Positions 7,794 through 16,430 of a DNA stretch of 64,000 bases are shown here, piece after piece. The notes under the pieces are model-generated. The model was not told the origin of the DNA. It made no database searches and saw nothing but the letters and a program-made list of their open reading frames with translations. Numbering within the stretch: the stretch's first letter is position 1; the number at the start of each line of letters is the position of its first letter. The stretch covers positions 805,173-869,172 of the forward strand of contig NZ_LMEO01000045.1 in NCBI RefSeq assembly GCF_001426375.1, given 5' to 3'. The translations under genes and the position numbers were made by a program. The DNA comes from Paenibacillus sp. Root444D2 (GTDB lineage Bacteria > Bacillota > Bacilli > Paenibacillales > NBRC-103111).

Positions 7794-8786
7794 TTATAAA
7801 AGTTCTTGTGCAAGTAATCGATAAGACTGTAGTCTTGCTTCATGACTATGACTGATTGTCCCAATCATAGCTTCATTAATACCAAAATTTTGCTCATGTG
7901 CGCGTAATGTATTTGCAACATCTTTTGCACTCCCCACTAAGAATCGTTTACGGTTATTCTGTATATGCATCTTATCCATTTCAGTATAAGAATAATTTAA
8001 TGCTTCCTCAGGAGATACTACTTGAAAAGCCATCCCTTTATCTAATAATAATAAGTTTAAATCTAAACTAGCTGCATGATATTCAGCTTCTTCAACTGTT
8101 TCTGCCACCATCACGAAATAACCAACATTAATTTGGGGGTTTTGCATAAACTCCGAAGGAATGAAATTTGTACGATAAGACTCCAACGTTTCGGTAGATA
8201 ATTGTCCACTAATGAATTGAGCAAACGAATATCCAATACCGAATCGTCCTGCTTGTGCAGCGCTGTTGCCACTAGATCCTAATAACCAAACTTCAGGTAA
8301 TGGAGCACCCAATGGAGCTGCCAGTGTACGATTATATAGATGGTCAACAGGCATCGTTTCTGACATAAACATCATCGTTTCTACTAATTTATCGTACTGG
8401 TTGAACAGGTTCGGTTGTTTTCCTTCATGTAATGCAATAGTAGAAAATTGATCACCACCGGGTGCACGGCCTACACCGAAATCAATTCTATTAGGGTATA
8501 ATGTCGTTAATGTTTTAAATATTTCTGCCATTTTTAATGGCGAGTAATGCATCAGCATGATTCCACCAGAACCAACACGAATATGGTTTGTCACTGATGT
8601 AATATGGGCAATCAATATTTCAGGTGAAGCACTAGCTAAGTTTGCAGATCCATGATGTTCGGAATACCATATTCTTTGATATCCTAAACCATCTACTAAT
8701 TGAGCTAATTCAATAGTATTTTGTATAGTTTCATGAGGAGCCTGCCCATTTGAAACTGGAGTTTGATCCAAAACGCTTAATTTCAT
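7794..8786 (-). CDS. LLM-class flavin-dependent oxidoreductase (luciferase-like)
   Basis: This 330-aa protein belongs to the bacterial luciferase/alkanal monooxygenase fold family, MsnO8-type. It begins 'KLSVLDQTPV' and has 'GYQRIWYSEHHG', 'LIAHITSVTNHIRVGSGGIM' and 'RIDFGVGRAPGGD', the family's flavin and substrate barrel motifs. Its likely reaction is an FMNH2-dependent oxidation of a small substrate in the cytoplasm; the substrate is unknown. It is the first gene of a short minus-strand unit with the DUF896 gene. It sits close to nitroreductase genes, another flavin enzyme family, which suggests a small detoxification cluster. Confidence 0.9.
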   Translation of the reverse strand: MKLSVLDQTPVSNGQAPHETIQNTIELAQLVDGLGYQRIWYSEHHGSANLASASPEILIAHITSVTNHIRVGSGGIMLMHYSPLKMAEIFKTLTTLYPNRIDFGVGRAPGGDQFSTIALHEGKQPNLFNQYDKLVETMMFMSETMPVDHLYNRTLAAPLGAPLPEVWLLGSSGNSAAQAGRFGIGYSFAQFISGQLSTETLESYRTNFIPSEFMQNPQINVGYFVMVAETVEEAEYHAASLDLNLLLLDKGMAFQVVSPEEALNYSYTEMDKMHIQNNRKRFLVGSAKDVANTLRAHEQNFGINEAMIGTISHSHEARLQSYRLLAQELL

Positions 8787-8976
8787 AAAAAAACCTTCTT
8801 TCGTAGTTAATATAGATACTTAATACCCATAATTGGAGCGTATTTTCATTTCAATATTGATTTAATAAAAGTTTCTCCCGGTTCCTCTTTACTATTTATT
8901 GTGCCTTTAGTATTTGGGAAACCTCCTTGTCGATGGTCGCCCTGCTATAGTAAAATACAATGTGAAATAGCGATGA

Positions 8977-9330
8977 TTAAGGTTTTCCATTCCAGTAAGT
9001 TACTTCATCAACACCTAATCTTACTGTTGGGATCCTGGTTCTCTTGCTTTACCCACAGCAATCATTACGATGTTAACTAAGTTTTCTGGGACATTAAATT
9101 CCTTACGGATTCTTCAATGCTGTAGCCAAGCATTTACTGTATCGAATCCTCTTGCCTTTGCAGCTAGCATGAGCTGCATGGCTACTAGACCACCATCAAG
9201 CATTTGCTATTCTTTTTTTACTTGTTCACTTACAGAACCATAATATCCCTGTACACTATTGTTGATTCTGTCTTTAATTTCTTCTGTCATATACCCGCAT
9301 CTACGCTCTCTTTCCAACCTGTCTGAAATC
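8977..9330 (-). pseudogene. nitroreductase C-terminal remnant
   Basis: On the minus strand the frame from about 9330 reads 'MTEEIKDRINNSVQGYYGSV', 'GGLVAMQLMLAAKARGFDTV', 'NVPENLVNIVMIAVGKAREPG'. After a frameshift it continues 'TVRLGVDEVTYWNGKP' to a TAA at 8977-8979. There are internal stops (after 'VKKE' and after 'WLQH') and no N-terminal FMN-binding half. It is a decayed relative of the nitroreductase family, immediately downstream of an intact but clearly different nitroreductase, so it is an independent dead gene rather than its tail. Confidence 0.75.
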
Positions 9331-9331
9331 A

Positions 9332-10012
9332 TTAATTAATCCACTGCACAATATCCTTCATGTCTTTTCTCCCTCTAGGGAATGCAGGCTCATTTGCTCG
9401 GTATCCAAATGCAACCATAGCCGAAACAGCTAAGTGACCATCCTCTAGTAAGTTTTCTTCCGCAAGGAGTTTTTCTACCTTATCGATATAAAATCCTTCT
9501 ATTGGACAAGAGTCAATTCCTAGTAACGCTCCTACAGTCATCATATTGGCAAAGGGAAGAAAGGTTTGTCTTTTAGCCCAATCCAATGCTTTTTGCTCAT
9601 TTTCAAACAGATTTTGTTGGTTTACTTGGAAATTTCTTATACCCTCTATTATTTGATCAGATATTTCATCTGGAACACCCATAACATTAAGCCATTGATT
9701 TTTTACATATTCTGAGTCGTACCTTGTATCCTCGCTTGCTCTTGAAAGAATGATAACGAAATGGCTCGCAGTTGGCAGATGACCTTGTGCGCCTGGAGAA
9801 ATTTCTTTTAGCTTTTCTCTGAATTCCTGATTTTGGACAACGAGGAATTTCCAAGGTTCAATGCCACATGAGCTTGGTGAAAGTCGGGCTGCTTCTAAGA
9901 TTACATTAAAGTCTTCCTCTGAGATTTTTTTTGTTGGATCAAAGGTCTTTATAGCACGTCTAAAATTAAACGCATCAAGAATTTCTTGTCTTTTTATCAC
10001 TCTTTGTGTCAT
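9332..10012 (-). CDS. nitroreductase family protein (NfnB-like)
   Basis: This 226-aa FMN-dependent NAD(P)H oxidoreductase has the N-terminal 'FNFRRAIKTFDPTKKISEED' (the Arg-rich FMN phosphate site of the family), 'LEAARLSPSSCGIEPWKFLV', and the C-terminal 'DGHLAVSAMVAFGYRANEPA'. It probably reduces nitro-aromatics or quinones in the cytoplasm. I chose ATG 10012 because AGGAAG lies just upstream; a longer frame exists but has no ribosome site. It is divergent from a TetR regulator, and the spacer holds a dyad that is a candidate operator, so repression by TetR with induction by an electrophile is plausible. Confidence 0.9.
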   Translation of the reverse strand: MTQRVIKRQEILDAFNFRRAIKTFDPTKKISEEDFNVILEAARLSPSSCGIEPWKFLVVQNQEFREKLKEISPGAQGHLPTASHFVIILSRASEDTRYDSEYVKNQWLNVMGVPDEISDQIIEGIRNFQVNQQNLFENEQKALDWAKRQTFLPFANMMTVGALLGIDSCPIEGFYIDKVEKLLAEENLLEDGHLAVSAMVAFGYRANEPAFPRGRKDMKDIVQWIN

Positions 10013-10237
10013 ATTCAAACACTTCCTTCTTAGTTGTTTTAGATAAGCTATCCATCGATAAGAAAAAAATATTAGCATATATTTCCCTTATTTTTGAAGA
10101 GATTGACCTACTCATCCAGTTGTCAAATATTAAAAATGTAGAATCCAACATGTTTTGTATAAACAATGGATGTTGTATACTCGATTCTAAAATAGAATTC
10201 ATTTATTCTCAATCATCAGTTTTGGTGTTTTATCGCC

Positions 10238-10267
10238 TATACAACAAACAAATTAAATTGTTGTCTA
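10238..10267. promoter_or_regulatory. candidate TetR operator dyad
   Basis: TATACAACAA (10238-10247) and TTGTTGTCTA (10258-10267) form an inverted repeat matching at 9 of 10 positions across a 10-bp centre. The half-site word TGTTGTATA recurs at about 10171-10179. It lies between the divergent nitroreductase and TetR genes, 25 bp before the TetR start. Assignment to this TetR is inference. Confidence 0.45.
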
Positions 10268-10291
10268 TTCATATAAAAGAGAGGGATAAAT

Positions 10292-10876
10292 ATGGAAGAA
10301 ATGAAAGTAGATCCACGTATTATACGGACAAGAAAATTGTTAATGGATGCCTTTATGAAAATAGCTCAAAAAAAGGAGTTCAAAGACATTACAATAAAGG
10401 ACATTACGGAGGAAGCAACCGTAAATCGTGCCACTTTTTATTCTCATTTTCAAGATAAATACGACTTAATGGATGCCTCCATTACAGAAGATATATTAGA
10501 AAGCATTGTGAAACACTTGAATCATTACGATAGGTTAAATGAAGAGACTATTGTAAACATCTTTTTTACATTAACTAAGTTTCATACAAAAAAACGTACA
10601 GAATATAGCTCACAATGTAGAAGAAGTATGGAATCCTTTTATTCAATAATTGAACAAAAAATAAAAAAAGAACTGGGAGAATTATTTTATACCCTATTTT
10701 TAAAACAACAACTTAGCTTGGATTCGGAAGCCTTAAAAATTGGTACTACTGTGTTGAGTTGGGGAATTTACGGAGCATCTGTGGATTGGGAAAATAATAG
10801 TTCTCTTTCAGCAGAACAATATATAAAAAAAGCCTTACCTTTTATTTTGACGGAAATAAATAATTTTAAAGGATGA
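10292..10876 (+). CDS. TetR/AcrR family transcriptional regulator
   Basis: This 194-aa protein has an N-terminal TetR HTH: 'TRKLLMDAFMKIAQKKEFKD' then 'ITIKDITEEATVNRATFYSHFQDKYDL', with the classical turn and 'FY.HF..K..L' motif at residues about 10-60. The C-terminal ligand-binding domain is helical and unlabelled. ATG 10292 follows AGAGAGGG. It is divergent from the nitroreductase gene and is probably autoregulatory and a repressor of it through the dyad at 10238. The ligand cannot be read from the sequence. Confidence 0.92.
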   Translation: MEEMKVDPRIIRTRKLLMDAFMKIAQKKEFKDITIKDITEEATVNRATFYSHFQDKYDLMDASITEDILESIVKHLNHYDRLNEETIVNIFFTLTKFHTKKRTEYSSQCRRSMESFYSIIEQKIKKELGELFYTLFLKQQLSLDSEALKIGTTVLSWGIYGASVDWENNSSLSAEQYIKKALPFILTEINNFKG

Positions 10877-10984
10877 TTATTGACCCCAAGAAATTTCAAT
10901 AATGCTATCATGGATTAGAACTTTGCACCAGAACCAGCATAACTAAATGTATGACTCTTTTGCGCTACTCAAGGGATGAAGAGC

Positions 10985-11638
10985 CTAAGAAACTTCGTTT
11001 TCGATAGTTTGCTTAATGAATTGCGTAAATTCTTTTACATCAGCAAAGAGCCAATCGGGATGCAAGGCCAAAAGTTCTTCTTGATTAGTAGTCTCGGCCC
11101 ACGCAGCAGATACAATGGGTACCCCAACTTCTCGGGATTCAATAATATCACTTGGAGAATCTCCCACATATATACACTCTACAGGAGCAACTCCTAATTG
11201 ATTTAAAACATTTTTTATTGCTTCTACTTTTCTTGACCCCCGAGGAGAACCTGTTTCAATAAGATCAAAATAGGAATGAATCCTAAACATAGAAAGTGTA
11301 ATACCTGTTCCCCGTTCTCCCTTGCCAGTAACCAGAGACAAATGGACATTATGGTTTTTTGCATAATCTAATACTTCTACAATTCCAACAAAGGGTGTAG
11401 CACACATCGTATGCAAATTTTGATAATGCGATAGGAAACTCTCGATCACCTCTTCGTATTGATTAGGAATTAATGCATGTATTATTCCTTCTTCGGAAGG
11501 ACCAAAGGTATCTCTAATTTCCTGATCAGAAAACGTTCTGCCAGCCAATGGTTCAATGGATTTTTTTAAAGCAGCAATACATAACGGTAACGTATTTCCA
11601 ATCGTACCATCAAGATCAAATATGATACATTTCAACAT
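10985..11638 (-). CDS. HAD-superfamily hydrolase (Gph/phosphatase-like)
   Basis: This 217-aa HAD phosphatase has motif I 'IIFDLDGTIGNT' (nucleophile Asp and general acid Asp), motif II around 'LSLVTGKG', and motifs III/IV 'KVEAIKNVL' and 'CIYVGDSPSDI'. The cap is small and helical, as in phosphoglycolate phosphatases and beta-phosphoglucomutases. It acts on a small phosphorylated metabolite in the cytoplasm. ATG 11638 is preferred because AAAGGAGA sits 7 nt upstream. The gene follows the DUF5677-like gene by 16 bp on the same strand. Confidence 0.9.
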   Translation of the reverse strand: MLKCIIFDLDGTIGNTLPLCIAALKKSIEPLAGRTFSDQEIRDTFGPSEEGIIHALIPNQYEEVIESFLSHYQNLHTMCATPFVGIVEVLDYAKNHNVHLSLVTGKGERGTGITLSMFRIHSYFDLIETGSPRGSRKVEAIKNVLNQLGVAPVECIYVGDSPSDIIESREVGVPIVSAAWAETTNQEELLALHPDWLFADVKEFTQFIKQTIENEVS

Positions 11639-11654
11639 ATGCATTCTCCTTTTT

Positions 11655-12290
11655 TTAAAATGCGTAAACTCCATTCATATCCACTAACAATAAATCCAAT
11701 TTATTCTTCATAGTTTTACTTAGCTCATTATCATTTGGATTAGTTTCAAGAGCGCAACCGAGTATGATAGCTGCTAAGTGACATGATTTTGTAAGCATAT
11801 CATCTGCGTTAAAGGGGACGGGGCCTGCAGGAAGAAAGAGTTCCCCAAGATCCGTGCTTAAATGCGGATACATACAACTTGAATAGGGCATGTAGACGGA
11901 ATTGAACCAATATTGCATTTTTGTTTCATTCGCCATAGTTAAAATATCCGAGTTTTGTTCATCCTCTCGGACTAAACCAGTATCATCTATAAACTGAAAA
12001 ACTCGCTCTTCCGGATTCTTTATAATAAATTTCAATGTAATTGTATATTCAACCATCATACGTAATACAGAATAAGCCTCATCACAAAAACCGGAAACTA
12101 ACAAAAGACGTAGTGCAATTTTTGACTTATGAAATCTGGTTATAAAGTATGACGATAAATGAGAAAGTAAGTTATGTGGAATTTGTTCTTCTATCAGATA
12201 AAGATCAATTAATTCGACCCAATCATCATAAAATTTCAATAACTTCCAATGATTACTTTTCATTTCCATAACGACTTCTTTGTTGTACAT
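11655..12290 (-). CDS. uncharacterised helical protein, DUF5677-like
   Basis: This 211-aa protein has no signal or membrane helices. 'SKIALRLLLVSGFCDEAYSVLRMMVEYTITLKFI' (about residues 70-103) resembles the helical core of DUF5677 family proteins, which often accompany phage-defence or stress genes but have no established activity. ATG 12290 is chosen because of the GGGGGTGAGTGG just upstream. It is probably co-transcribed with the HAD hydrolase. The similarity is weak, and another all-helical family is possible. Confidence 0.55.
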   Translation of the reverse strand: MYNKEVVMEMKSNHWKLLKFYDDWVELIDLYLIEEQIPHNLLSHLSSYFITRFHKSKIALRLLLVSGFCDEAYSVLRMMVEYTITLKFIIKNPEERVFQFIDDTGLVREDEQNSDILTMANETKMQYWFNSVYMPYSSCMYPHLSTDLGELFLPAGPVPFNADDMLTKSCHLAAIILGCALETNPNDNELSKTMKNKLDLLLVDMNGVYAF

Positions 12291-12366
12291 AATCCACTCA
12301 CCCCCATTCATAAAATATGACTCGTTCAATTCATTAATAATTTGTCTACAATAGCAATGTAATTTA

Positions 12367-12380
12367 TGAAACGCGTTCCA
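12367..12380. promoter_or_regulatory. LacI-type operator candidate
   Basis: TGAAACGCGTTCCA is a 14-bp palindrome with one asymmetric pair of positions and a perfect AACGCGTT core. It lies 118 bp upstream of a LacI-family gene, in the spacer shared with the minus-strand DUF5677-like gene. The CG-centred dyad is typical for LacI/GalR binding. Confidence 0.5.
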
Positions 12381-12497
12381 TGTCAACTTTTATTATTTGC
12401 TTAAAAAAAGTACAGGATTATACTTAAATAATACTTGTTTGAAGTAAACTTGAATTGAAAAGTAAACTGTTGATTCTTTTGAAGGAATGGTGACATT

Positions 12498-13457
12498 ATG
12501 GCGAATATTAAAGATATCGCTAAACTTGCTGGAGTGTCGGTTACAACAGTGTCTCGAGTCATTAATGGTCATCCTTACGTAAGTACGATCAAAAAAGAAG
12601 CTGTCAGACGAGCAATGGAGCTGGCCAACTACGAGCGTAATATCAACGCTGTTCATTTAAGTAAAGGAAAAACGAATCTTATAGGTGTCGTAGTCCCATC
12701 CATAAGACGTCCTTTTTTCGGAATGGTAGTTGAAGGAATAGCGGATGAGGCAATAAAAGATAATTATAAATTAGTGCTCATCCAGACAAACTATGAAATA
12801 GAGCGAGAAATGGATGCTCTAATGATGCTGAAGCTAAAACAAATCGACGCTCTCATTATTTGTTCAAAAACAAGCGATTGGGATATTGTAGAGGAATACG
12901 TACGATATGGTCCAATTATTGTGTTAGAAGACGCCCGCGGCAGAAACGTGTCCTCCATGTTTATTGACCATTATAAAAGCTTTTCCAGAGCATTATCATA
13001 TTTAAGAAGCAAAGGTCACCATAAAATCGGCTATTGCCTGGCAAGAAAATCTAGTCCCAACAGCGAACAAAGAGAAGCAGCTTACAGAGATTTCTATTCC
13101 AATTTGAATGAAACTTTTGACCCGAATTATATTTTTTATGATTGTGTTCACCTGGAAGATGGGGAATGGATTATGCAGCGAATCATAAAAATGGAGGACC
13201 CTCCAACCGCACTTTTGGTTACTAGCGACCAAGTAGCAGCCGGAATTTTAACTTATTGCAAGGAAAATGACATAGGAGTACCGGATAAACTTGCAATTGT
13301 AGGATTTGATAACCAACCTATTGCTAAAATTATGAATATCACGACTTTTGAAATTCCCATTGTTGAGATCGGAAGAAGATTATTTCTTCAAGTTATTGAC
13401 GGAAGCCATTTTCATGAAGAAATTCCAATTAATTTGATAGAACGTCTAACCGTATAG
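12498..13457 (+). CDS. LacI/GalR family transcriptional regulator
   Basis: This 319-aa protein carries the classical N-terminal LacI HTH and hinge ('ANIKDIAKLAGVSVTTVSRV', 'INGHPYVS', then 'NLIGVVVPSIRRPFFG'), followed by a periplasmic-binding-like sugar-sensing domain ('DALIICSKTSDWDI', 'VTSDQVAAGILTYCKEN', 'LAIVGFDNQPIAKIM'). It is expected to bind operators such as the palindrome at 12367 and to respond to a sugar. The adjoining gene downstream is a truncated permease on the other strand, so its original target may have been lost. A terminator follows at 13492. Confidence 0.94.
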   Translation: MANIKDIAKLAGVSVTTVSRVINGHPYVSTIKKEAVRRAMELANYERNINAVHLSKGKTNLIGVVVPSIRRPFFGMVVEGIADEAIKDNYKLVLIQTNYEIEREMDALMMLKLKQIDALIICSKTSDWDIVEEYVRYGPIIVLEDARGRNVSSMFIDHYKSFSRALSYLRSKGHHKIGYCLARKSSPNSEQREAAYRDFYSNLNETFDPNYIFYDCVHLEDGEWIMQRIIKMEDPPTALLVTSDQVAAGILTYCKENDIGVPDKLAIVGFDNQPIAKIMNITTFEIPIVEIGRRLFLQVIDGSHFHEEIPINLIERLTV

Positions 13458-13491
13458 ACTAAGCGGAGTTATTGTAAGATCATAATAAAGA

Positions 13492-13545
13492 GCAACGGCA
13501 GCTAAGGACTGTGAAATAGAGTCCTAGACTGCCGCTGCATTTTTT
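13492..13545 (+). terminator. terminator after the LacI-type regulator
   Basis: A long imperfect stem (gcaacggcag...ctgccgctgc, extended by ctaaggact/agtcctag) spans 13492-13538 and is followed by six Ts. Confidence 0.75.
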
Positions 13546-13692
13546 GAGCTATCAGTATCCGTTAGAGTTCAAGGCGTTTGATTGTGTGTTGAAGTCAATG
13601 CTTTCCAAATTGAAACTTGAAACATGGCTCCAATTGGGTCGAGCAACAGAATCTGCTGCGGCAGTTGGGTTGCATGATTTTATGGAGGATAT

Positions 13693-14118
13693 TTACCCTT
13701 TGAGCGCTCCGGCTGTTAGCCCTTCTCTAATATGTCGTTGAAAAAAAATGTAGATTAAAAACACAGGAATAACAGAAATGACTAACGCCGCGAACAGGAT
13801 TCCCCAATCGACACTGTACTGCATCTCTCCCTGCATGAAAACAAGACCTAATGAAACCGTATATTTTTCCGGGGAGTTTATAAGAGTCATAGGAATAATG
13901 TAATCGTTCCAGTATGTAAGTGCGTTCATAATGCCTACGGTGATTAAACCCGATCGAGACAGCGGCAGCATAATTTTGAAGAAAGTGCCGAATATACCAC
14001 AGCCGTCGATTGTGGCCGCATCCTCCAGTTCTTTAGGCAGTGCTTGAATAAAGCCGGATAAAATAAAAATCCCAAACGGAATCTGCATGACCGAATACAC
14101 AATCGTCAAACCGATCAA
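13693..14118 (-). pseudogene. carbohydrate ABC permease, C-terminal half only
   Basis: This is the C-terminal 141 residues of a MalG/LplC-type permease. It has 'QIPFGIFILSGFIQALPKEL', the ABC-contacting EAA loop 'EDAATIDGCGIFGTFFKIM', and the usual ending 'FFQRHIREGLTAGALKG'. About 140-150 N-terminal residues are missing. The DNA before 14118 (minus strand) has no start and runs within about 25 bp into the stop of the FGE gene. It is therefore a deletion remnant of a lost importer, not a functional subunit. Confidence 0.8.
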
Positions 14119-14143
14119 AGTTCATCGCGACATAAAAGTGTAA

Positions 14144-15115
14144 TTAAGCATCCGCAGCACAACGAAAACCTATATTTCCCGCAGAACTGTCGGGTGTATT
14201 CTTACTCCGTGCCGCCACACGATATCGATTGCAATAGGAAGCATGGCACAAGTACGAACCTCCCCTTAGAACCCTGTTGTCTCCAGATGGAGGCCCAGTG
14301 GGGTTATCCTTTGCGCCATTGGTATGATAGGTAGGACTAAACCAATCCGAGCACCACTCCCACACATTACCAGCTACATTGTAAAGGCCGTATCCGTTTG
14401 GTTCAAAGGATCTGGCAGGCGCCGTGCCCGCATACCCATCACTAGCATGATTTTTCTCTGGGAACTTTCCTTGCCAAATATTGCACATATGCCGTCCGCC
14501 CGGTTTCAAAATATCCCCCCAAGGGTATCTCTTCTGCACCAGTCCTCCTCGAGCAGCAAACTCCCATTCAGCTTCTGTCAATAGTCTTTTCCCTGCCCAT
14601 CGGCAATATGAAACTGCATCATTCCAGGAAACATGGATGACCGGATGGTCCATCCTACCTTGGATTCCAGAATCAGGACCTTCGGGATGAAGCCAGTCAG
14701 CGCCATTTACTACCCACCACCATGGAGTTTGTTGTGCCGAATTTTTCACATGCAACGTAGTTGCTTCAGAAACAAAAAGATGAAAAACATAGGACCACCC
14801 AAAGGTTTCAGCTTCGGTTTGAAAGCCTGTATCCTCAACAAATCTCTTGAATTCTTCATTCGTTACCGTCGTAGCATCGATGTAATAAGGATTAACAGAA
14901 ATTTCTCTGACAGGCCCCTCACCATCAGCTGGGAATCCTTCTTGATCATCAGTCCCCATCAAAAACTTGCCACCAGGCAAATAAATCATGCCATCCGTTT
15001 GGCATTTTAATTTTGTATGAACCTGCAGGGTATTGAATAAATGTTCGTGGCTTGCCTCAGTTTGATGAATAGCGCTCCGTCTTGCTGAGCAGCATGACGG
15101 TTTATTGGTTACCAT
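14144..15115 (-). CDS. formylglycine-generating enzyme (sulfatase-modifying factor)
   Basis: This 323-aa protein oxidises the active-site Cys of sulfatases to formylglycine. 'MIYLPGGKFLMGTDDQEGFP' and 'VSWNDAVSYCRWAGKRLLTE' are family motifs. 'GGSYLCHASYCNRYRVAAR' carries the two catalytic cysteines (Cys290 and Cys295), in the same CxxxxC spacing as human SUMF1. The end 'SAGNIGFRCAADA' is conserved. There is no signal peptide, so it acts in the cytoplasm. ATG 15115 follows AAAGGGGC; the longer frame would start inside that site. It lies in a minus-strand unit downstream of the CHR transporters and near a Cys-type sulfatase (16603), its evident client. Confidence 0.93.
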   Translation of the reverse strand: MVTNKPSCCSARRSAIHQTEASHEHLFNTLQVHTKLKCQTDGMIYLPGGKFLMGTDDQEGFPADGEGPVREISVNPYYIDATTVTNEEFKRFVEDTGFQTEAETFGWSYVFHLFVSEATTLHVKNSAQQTPWWWVVNGADWLHPEGPDSGIQGRMDHPVIHVSWNDAVSYCRWAGKRLLTEAEWEFAARGGLVQKRYPWGDILKPGGRHMCNIWQGKFPEKNHASDGYAGTAPARSFEPNGYGLYNVAGNVWEWCSDWFSPTYHTNGAKDNPTGPPSGDNRVLRGGSYLCHASYCNRYRVAARSKNTPDSSAGNIGFRCAADA

Positions 15116-15147
15116 ACGAAACGCCCCTTTCACTTTTGTAAATGTAA

Positions 15148-15685
15148 CTAGCTGAATAATGCAATACCGATTAAGGCAGAAAGGAAGATAGCGGTTAATG
15201 GGTACATTTTATATTTCAGTACTGCAACGAAAACACCTGCAGCCATCACAGCTATTATCACATTTTTCCACGTAAACAAGATTCCGGCTTTGCCCTCGAA
15301 ACCAAAATGAATCGCTGCATATGCAATCAAACCCGTTACGACAGGCTTAAGCCCATAGTAGATAGAGCGTACTTGTTTATTCTGATCCATCCGGTAGAAG
15401 AACGAAGCGATAATGACAATAATGAATAGTGACGGTAAAACAATACCAATTGTGGAAACTGTTGCACCGATCATACCCGCTGTTTCATAACCAATTAATG
15501 TAGCAGTGTTCGTTGCAATCGGGCCCGGTGCCATTCCTGCCAAGGCAACAGAATTCGTGAATTGCTCTGCGGTAAAGCCAATGATGAGCAGCTGTTTCAT
15601 GTTGAATAACTGGAATCATCGCATAACCGCCGCCAAAAGACATAAAGCCAATTTTAAAAAAAGTCAGGAATAACTCCCATAACAT
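15148..15685 (-). pseudogene. CHR (chromate/oxyanion) transporter half, single-base frameshift
   Basis: Frame one (15685) reads 'MLWELFLTFFKIGFMSFGGG', 'YAMIPVIQHE'. At about 15595 an extra T moves the frame, and frame two continues 'TAEQFTNSVALAGMAPGPIATN', then 'VLPSLFIIVIIASFFY' to the end at 15148. Apart from that one base, both halves are undamaged and together have the usual length (about 178 aa) and helices of a short CHR protein. The call is a pseudogene, but a sequencing error or very recent mutation is possible. It normally pairs with the upstream short CHR gene at 15703. Confidence 0.7.
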
Positions 15686-15702
15686 GCCTCCACCTCCTGC
15701 GG

Positions 15703-16353
15703 TTAAATCCCTTCAGCAAAAAAATACTCGTACTTGGCATAGCCTGTTCCATGAGAAGAAACCAGGGCTTTCTCTCCTTTTTCTAACCGAACATCAAATC
15801 CAATCGCTTCTTTTACTTTTACCAATACGATGCCAATAAATAAACCAATGAGAATCACGTACAACGGATGAACTGGCAAAGACAATAAAATAATCAAAGT
15901 GATTATCGCAGTAACCAAGGTTGTTTTATCAAAAATAGCGGATTTGCCCATGTTGTAAGCTGCTAAAGCAATTAATCCGATAATGGCAGCATGAATGCCT
16001 ACCAACGCAGCCTCTACCTTAGGGTTACCCTGTATGTAAGTAAAAACAAGACTAAGCAAAAGAGCAATTAGGAATGTAGGGAGTGTAATACCAATAACAG
16101 CCGCGACCGCCCCGGGAATTCCGGCCAATCTGTACCCAATGAACGCCGAAGCGTTAACACCGATTCCTCCAGGTGCCGATCCCGCGATGGAGATGAGATT
16201 GGATATATCTTTCTCAGGAATCCATGCCCGTTTGATGACGACCTCTCTCTCAATGACCGAAATCATGGCGTAACCTCCACCGAAAGTGGCTGGTCCAATC
16301 TTCAAAAACGTACAGAAAATATCCCAAATGACTCTGAAGCGATTAATTCCCAT
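15703..16353 (-). CDS. short-chain CHR family transporter (ChrA-like)
   Basis: This 216-aa membrane protein has the CHR signature 'FLKIGPATFGGGYAMISVIE' near residues 12-31, 'SIAGSAPGGIGVNASAFIGY', and about six hydrophobic helices, followed by a polar C-terminal tail. CHR proteins export oxyanions such as chromate and can carry sulfate-like anions; short forms work as two-gene pairs. ATG 16353 follows GGGAGGT. It lies between a sulfatase and an FGE gene rather than in a metal-resistance cluster, which suggests sulfate as the real cargo; this is inference. The upstream promoter has tandem repeats fitting an AraC-type activator. Confidence 0.85.
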   Translation of the reverse strand: MGINRFRVIWDIFCTFLKIGPATFGGGYAMISVIEREVVIKRAWIPEKDISNLISIAGSAPGGIGVNASAFIGYRLAGIPGAVAAVIGITLPTFLIALLLSLVFTYIQGNPKVEAALVGIHAAIIGLIALAAYNMGKSAIFDKTTLVTAIITLIILLSLPVHPLYVILIGLFIGIVLVKVKEAIGFDVRLEKGEKALVSSHGTGYAKYEYFFAEGI

Positions 16354-16430
16354 CAAGTAACCTCCCGAATATGTTTTCATGAATACACTAATTTCGCCGT
16401 ATTTTTATATAAGTAATGACCATTAATCCG

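Noticed and set aside
10006-10458. 150-aa plus-strand open frame across the nitroreductase-TetR spacer
   Set aside because: It overlaps the TetR start in another frame, has no ribosome site and has low-complexity AT-driven composition.
13544-13741. 65-aa plus-strand frame after the LacI terminator
   Set aside because: It overlaps the terminator and the antisense of the permease remnant, with no ribosome site.
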